A stretch of DNA of 10,361 nt from JAGXLC01 sp046545815. Lineage in GTDB: Bacteria; Bacteroidota; Bacteroidia; Bacteroidales; UBA12077. Below the pieces are notes generated by a model that made no database searches, was not told the DNA's origin, and saw nothing but the letters and a program-made list of their open reading frames with translations. The stretch covers positions 1 to 10,361 of the forward strand of contig JBKGZA010000119.1 of NCBI GenBank assembly GCA_046545815.1, read 5' to 3'. A program made the position numbers and the translations under genes. This document shows, piece after piece, positions 7,697 through 10,361 of the stretch (its first letter is position 1; each line of letters begins with the position of its first letter).

Positions 7697-7927
7697 ATGA
7701 CAGACGAAACCATTTACAACGAAGAAGTGTATCATACCGGGAACGGACAGGAAACCCCGAGCAATCCGGATTACATGGATCCGGAAACTGGAGAAGCAGT
7801 ACCTTACGAAGCTGGTAAAATTCCTCAGGAAAAGGTTGTATCGGAGTATTTAAAAAAATGCAACCTCAATTACAGCGATGAAGAAGAAAAAAACAACCAT
7901 GTCAATTACGATTGCTTCAACACCTAA
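7697..7927 (+). CDS. Unknown acidic small protein within the leu operon
   Basis: A 76-codon ORF that fills the space between leuD (19 bp upstream) and leuB (14 bp downstream) on the same strand. I do not recognise it. The product is hydrophilic and strongly acidic: 17 Asp/Glu against 5 Lys and no Arg. It is rich in Asn, Tyr, Pro and Gly in its first 40 residues (DPETGEAVPYE at 28-38). A short potential helix follows (about 44-54) and then an Asp-Glu-rich tail with DEEEK (61-65). Cysteines are at 55 and 73. There is no signal peptide or membrane segment. Its ATG is preceded by an A-rich stretch like that before leuB. Spacing and fit between flanking genes argue for translation, but coding is not proven; its function is unknown and could be unrelated to leucine synthesis. 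Confidence 0.68.
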   Translation: MTDETIYNEEVYHTGNGQETPSNPDYMDPETGEAVPYEAGKIPQEKVVSEYLKKCNLNYSDEEEKNNHVNYDCFNT

Positions 7928-7941
7928 GCAAAAAACATAAA

Positions 7942-9024
7942 ATGAAAGCAACCATAGCCATACTGGAAGGAGACGGAATAGGTCCGGAAGTGACTGCAGA
8001 AGCAGTAAAAGTATTAGAGGCCATTGAAAAACAGTTTGGTCATACCTTTGAGCGGAAGTACGCTGATATAGGGGCAGTAGCCATAGACAAACAGGGGCAT
8101 CCTTTCCCTGAGGATACGCTCTGTAAATGCCTCTCCTCCGATGCCATACTTTTTGGCACCATCGGAGATCCCAAATACGATAACAACCCGAATGCCAGAA
8201 TGAGGCCTGAGCAAGGGCTGCTGGCCATGAGAAAAGCTTTGGGGCTGTATGCCAACGTCAGACCCATACAAAGTTATCCCATGCTGGAGGAATTTTCGCC
8301 CCTGAAAAAGTCCGTCATACAAGGAGTCGATTTTGTCGTTTACAGGGAACTGACCAGCGGCATTTACTTTGGCAGACGCGGACGCGATGAAGAAAACAAT
8401 TCGGCATACGATACATGCACATATTCCTATGAGGAGATCAGACGTATCGCCCAACAAGCCTTCCGGGCAGCCATGCACAGAAAAAATCATCTGACACTGG
8501 TGGACAAAGCCAACGTACTCGAATCTTCCCGGCTTTGGCGGGAAGTGGTTAAGGAAACCGCCCACTCCTACCCTGAAGTAAAGCTTGATTTTATGTTTGT
8601 TGACAATGCTGCCATGCAGCTCATGCAAAACCCGGGTCAGTTTGATGTCATACTCACCGGAAATATGTTCGGGGATATTCTCACCGATGAAGCCTCCGTA
8701 ATAACCGGATCCCTGGGTATGCTTCCTTCTGCATCAATTGGCAACAATCACACCCTCTTTGAACCCATCCACGGATCATACCCCCAGGCAGCAGGTCAAT
8801 CCATTGCCAACCCCATGGCCACCATATTGAGCCTGGCTATGATGATGGAGTATTCCTTTGAGCTTACCGAAGAAAGTCAATGCATAAAAGATGCCATCAA
8901 CAATGCCATGGAAACTGGATTGGTGACCAAAGACCTTAACCGCGTGGTATATTACTCCACCCGGGAAGTAGGCGATGCAGTGGTACAAAACATTCTCCAG
9001 CCCCAGCCTGAACAGATGACTTAA
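7942..9024 (+). CDS. leuB: 3-isopropylmalate dehydrogenase
   Basis: Oxidatively decarboxylates 3-isopropylmalate to 2-oxoisocaproate with NAD+, completing the operon's leucine-specific steps. The 360-aa product shows the beta-decarboxylating dehydrogenase motifs: LEGDGIGPEV (8-17), RPEQGLLAMRKALGLYANVRP (substrate arginines near 98, 107 and 135), RELTSGIYFG (135-144) with Tyr142, Lys189, and the metal aspartates Asp221, Asp245 and Asp249 in GNMFGDILTDEAS. The cofactor loop is HTLFEPIHGSYPQAAG (270-285). There Gln282 occupies the place where many LeuB proteins have the Asp that binds the NAD adenosine ribose. Length and substrate motifs favour LeuB over isocitrate or tartrate dehydrogenase. 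I use the ATG at 7942; an in-frame TTG at 7912 would overlap the preceding ORF and add a non-family extension. A strong terminator follows 20 bp after the stop. Confidence 0.95.
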   Translation: MKATIAILEGDGIGPEVTAEAVKVLEAIEKQFGHTFERKYADIGAVAIDKQGHPFPEDTLCKCLSSDAILFGTIGDPKYDNNPNARMRPEQGLLAMRKALGLYANVRPIQSYPMLEEFSPLKKSVIQGVDFVVYRELTSGIYFGRRGRDEENNSAYDTCTYSYEEIRRIAQQAFRAAMHRKNHLTLVDKANVLESSRLWREVVKETAHSYPEVKLDFMFVDNAAMQLMQNPGQFDVILTGNMFGDILTDEASVITGSLGMLPSASIGNNHTLFEPIHGSYPQAAGQSIANPMATILSLAMMMEYSFELTEESQCIKDAINNAMETGLVTKDLNRVVYYSTREVGDAVVQNILQPQPEQMT

Positions 9025-9043
9025 TTTTTACCGGCTTTTATAT

Positions 9044-9082
9044 AAAACTCCGGTCTGTTTATGATTCCAGACCGGAGTTTTT
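9044..9082 (+). terminator. Rho-independent terminator of the leu operon
   Basis: AAAACTCCGGTCTG (9044-9057) and CAGACCGGAGTTTT (9068-9081) are perfect reverse complements, giving a 14-bp stem with a 10-nt loop and a T run at 9078-9082. It begins 20 bp after the leuB stop. This marks the end of the leu transcript and separates it from the TPR gene. Confidence 0.9.
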
Positions 9083-9091
9083 GTGCGCTTC

Positions 9092-9121
9092 TTTCTTTCA
9101 CAATCAAATTTATTACCTTTG
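9092..9121 (+). promoter_or_regulatory. Bacteroidota-type promoter of the TPR gene
   Basis: TACCTTTG (9114-9121) matches the -7 consensus TAnnTTTG exactly and is identical to the -7 box before leuA. TTTC (9092-9095) lies 18 bp upstream as a candidate -33 element. With the terminator just before it, this indicates that the TPR gene is its own transcription unit, with a leader of about 60 nt. Confidence 0.6.
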
Positions 9122-9190
9122 CAATATAAAGCTTTTTTTCAGCGTTCAATTTTTTCAATATCTGCCAAAACCGATTTAAACTGAAATGCG

Positions 9191-9655
9191 ATGCTTCAGG
9201 ACCTGATAAAAATAAAACCGGAAACCAAAAGAAACTATTATACCGGAAAATACGAATTCGCCACACCGGTTAAGAAACCCCATGAAAAAGCAAAGTATTA
9301 CTTTCAGTGGGGCCTGATATTTCATGCCCAAAAAAAACCGGCCGAAGCATATAAATATTATGAAAAAGCCCTTTTTCATCATCGAAGGCCAGTGTATCTC
9401 AAGCAGATGGCCATACTGCACCATGAGATGGGATACCTCAGAGAAGCATTGAAATATATCAGAATAGCAGTTGATATTGAAAAACAAGAACAAAAAGAAA
9501 AAGAAAAGCGAATCAGAAAATTGCAGGAAAAGAATTTTACCGGCGTTCTGCCATTCAGGTACAAATCCAGTTATAGTTATTCTTCCTTATCGCTTACAGC
9601 AAATGCCAAAGACTCCACCATCACTTCACCTTTTCAATATTCCCGGAACTTTTAA
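9191..9655 (+). CDS. Small TPR-repeat protein
   Basis: A 154-aa soluble protein with no signal peptide or membrane segment. Two tetratricopeptide repeats are readable: about 34-66 (Gly41, Ala53, Tyr57, Ala60) and about 67-100 (Ala74, Ala86, Ala93), each with the helix-turn-helix spacing and the alanines at positions 20 and 27. A very basic/acidic helix follows (KQEQKEKEKRIRKLQEKN, 98-115), then a Ser/Tyr/Thr-rich tail of about 40 residues that is probably disordered. TPRs mediate protein-protein contacts, so a small adaptor role is likely, but the partner is unknown. The ATG at 9191 is the first in frame and is preceded by a promoter at 9114-9121. Composition, including an A-rich stretch over the KEKEK codons, matches the neighbours. 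It stands alone between terminator and hairpins. Confidence 0.75.
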   Translation: MLQDLIKIKPETKRNYYTGKYEFATPVKKPHEKAKYYFQWGLIFHAQKKPAEAYKYYEKALFHHRRPVYLKQMAILHHEMGYLREALKYIRIAVDIEKQEQKEKEKRIRKLQEKNFTGVLPFRYKSSYSYSSLSLTANAKDSTITSPFQYSRNF

Positions 9656-9658
9656 ATT

Positions 9659-9676
9659 CAGCAGTACACACTGCTG
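9659..9676 (+). other. Hairpin just after the TPR gene
   Basis: CAGCAGT (9659-9665) and ACTGCTG (9670-9676) form a perfect 7-bp stem with a 4-nt loop, starting 4 bp after the TPR stop codon. There is no T run after it, so it is not a classical intrinsic terminator, but its position fits an mRNA 3'-end structure. Confidence 0.45.
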
Positions 9677-9770
9677 TCTCCTTCAAAATTATCTTGATAC
9701 ACTCCCTTACAGTACCTTACCGGGCAAGTTTTGCCAAAAAAAGCAAGAATTTGACCGGTAATGTACTACC

Positions 9771-9795
9771 TTTTTTCAGGACAAGCCTGAAAAAA
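9771..9795. repeat. 10-bp inverted repeat, 5-nt loop
   Basis: TTTTTTCAGG (9771-9780) and CCTGAAAAAA (9786-9795) are exact reverse complements around ACAAG. On both strands the stem begins with T and ends with A, the reverse polarity to an intrinsic terminator, so it is unlikely to be one. It lies in the 274-bp gene-free stretch between the TPR gene and the esterase remnant. Nearby are the short self-complementary sites AAGCGCTT (9796-9803) and GCGCTT-T-AAGCGC (9857-9869). No gene was found between 9656 and 9929. Confidence 0.6.
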
Positions 9796-9897
9796 AAGCG
9801 CTTCGCGGAAGAAACCACTGTTTAGATTAAGTTTGAACAACATGTTGGTTCAGGTTGCGCTTTAAGCGCCTAATTATTATATTCTCCCATTTTTTAG

Positions 9898-9905
9898 TAA
9901 CTTTA
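9898..9905 (+). promoter_or_regulatory. Possible -7 promoter box before the esterase remnant
   Basis: TAACTTTA matches TAnnTTTG except for the last base. It is 24 bp upstream of the ATG at 9930. No convincing -33 element was seen, so this is weak. Confidence 0.3.
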
Positions 9906-9929
9906 TTCCAACAAAAAATTATATAGCTT

Positions 9930-10304
9930 ATGAAATGTTTTCGGTATATAGTAATTATACTGGCAATCAGCACGCTTACAGGAATAACTACCGGCGAAGC
10001 CCAGGTGTCAAGGGGAAAAGTCCTGGAAGGAAAGGAACGGCTTACCGATCATTTTTTGGAGAACAATCCCTTTCACATCGTCAAAAATACTGACAAAGAA
10101 AAGCTCAATTCTGTACGTTATTATATTGATTGCGGCGATGACGATTTCCTGTCTCCCGCCAATAATGAATTCCATAATTTGCTCATGGAAGAAGACATAC
10201 AGCATGAATACCGGGTAAGGGACGGGCATCATTCCTGGGAGTACTGGCGTACAGGACTGATCGATGGTCTGCGGTTTATTGGAAAGAGTTTTCATCAGTT
10301 CTGA
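9930..10304 (+). CDS. Secreted esterase remnant (signal peptide plus C-terminus)
   Basis: An open 124-codon frame that looks like an internally deleted member of the secreted putative esterase family (PF00756, alpha/beta hydrolase fold), whose complete members run to roughly 270-300 aa. Residues 1-25 form a signal peptide: basic start MKCFR, hydrophobic core YIVIILAISTLTGI, probable cleavage after GEA or GEAQ. A short segment (VSRGKVLEG, 26-34) resembles the mature N-terminus. Residues from about 43 on match the family C-terminus: NNPFHIV, YYIDCGDDDFL (64-74, carrying the acid residue), HEYRVRDGHHSWEYW (92-106; His101 as the catalytic His) and the end SFHQF. The intervening part, which should contain the oxyanion region and the GxSxG nucleophile, is missing, yet the frame is intact. 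It is probably a pseudogene; a small secreted non-enzymatic protein is the alternative. Confidence 0.7.
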   Translation: MKCFRYIVIILAISTLTGITTGEAQVSRGKVLEGKERLTDHFLENNPFHIVKNTDKEKLNSVRYYIDCGDDDFLSPANNEFHNLLMEEDIQHEYRVRDGHHSWEYWRTGLIDGLRFIGKSFHQF

Positions 10305-10306
10305 GT

Positions 10307-10361
10307 AATGCTTGAATGCTTGAATGCTTGAATGCTTGAATGCTTGAATGAGTGAATGCTT
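10307..10361. repeat. 8-bp tandem repeat AATGCTTG, about 7 copies
   Basis: Five exact copies of AATGCTTG (10307-10346) are followed by one variant AATGAGTG (10347-10354) and AATGCTT, cut by the window end. The array starts 2 bp after the stop codon of the esterase remnant. It continues or ends outside the window. A period of 8 is not a multiple of 3, so the array is unlikely to be coding. Confidence 0.92.

Noticed and set aside
7912..7941. Upstream TTG start for leuB
   Set aside because: It would overlap the preceding ORF and add ten residues foreign to the family; the ATG at 7942 gives the canonical MKATIAILEGDGIGPEV start.
9471..9761. Plus-strand 96-codon ORF crossing the 3' end of the TPR gene
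   Set aside because: It overlaps the TPR coding region in another frame, its product is Lys/Ser/Pro-rich without motifs, and it runs through hairpins.
9771..9795. Inverted repeat as an intrinsic terminator
   Set aside because: The T run precedes the stem and an A run follows it on both strands, the opposite of the polarity needed.
10307..10361. Possible CRISPR array at the window end
   Set aside because: The units are contiguous 8-bp copies with no spacers, so it is a simple tandem repeat.

Overview
The window looks like a chromosomal segment of a Bacteroidota bacterium, probably class Bacteroidia. The evidence is: promoter boxes of the form TAnnTTTG before several genes, few Shine-Dalgarno sequences, A/T-rich spacers, a eukaryote-like hexokinase, and protein families (the 525-aa helical protein, the secreted esterase type) that I associate with this phylum. 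This placement is inference; there is no rRNA or other marker gene.

Left part, minus strand (about 91-3988): a GNAT acetyltransferase and a hexokinase overlap by 17 bp and are probably co-transcribed. They are separated by about 500 bp of apparently non-coding DNA from a 525-aa cytoplasmic helical-repeat protein of unknown function. The 3' end of that gene runs into a short direct-repeat array that appears to supply its last residues and its stop codon.

Centre, plus strand (4178-9024): a compact leucine biosynthesis operon, leuA-leuC-leuD-orf76-leuB. It encodes all four enzymatic activities that convert 2-oxoisovalerate plus acetyl-CoA to 2-oxoisocaproate: LeuA condenses, LeuCD isomerises, LeuB oxidises and decarboxylates. 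A Bacteroidota-type promoter precedes leuA, and a perfect 14-bp hairpin followed by a T run closes the operon. A 76-codon, strongly acidic ORF that I do not recognise sits between leuD and leuB.

Right part, plus strand (9100-10361): a small TPR protein with its own promoter, then 274 bp of hairpin-rich non-coding DNA. Next comes a 124-aa ORF that looks like a secreted putative esterase (PF00756-like) reduced to its signal peptide and C-terminal end; the region that should carry the nucleophile serine is absent. The window begins with an 11-bp tandem repeat and ends in an 8-bp one. Short repeats of several unrelated families sit at 3' ends of genes here.

No CRISPR array, phage, transposase, tRNA or rRNA was seen. 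Most of the window is ordinary metabolism. The items most worth checking are orf76 inside the leu operon, the collapsed esterase, the repeat-extended C-terminus of the 525-aa protein, and the Gln in the LeuB cofactor loop.
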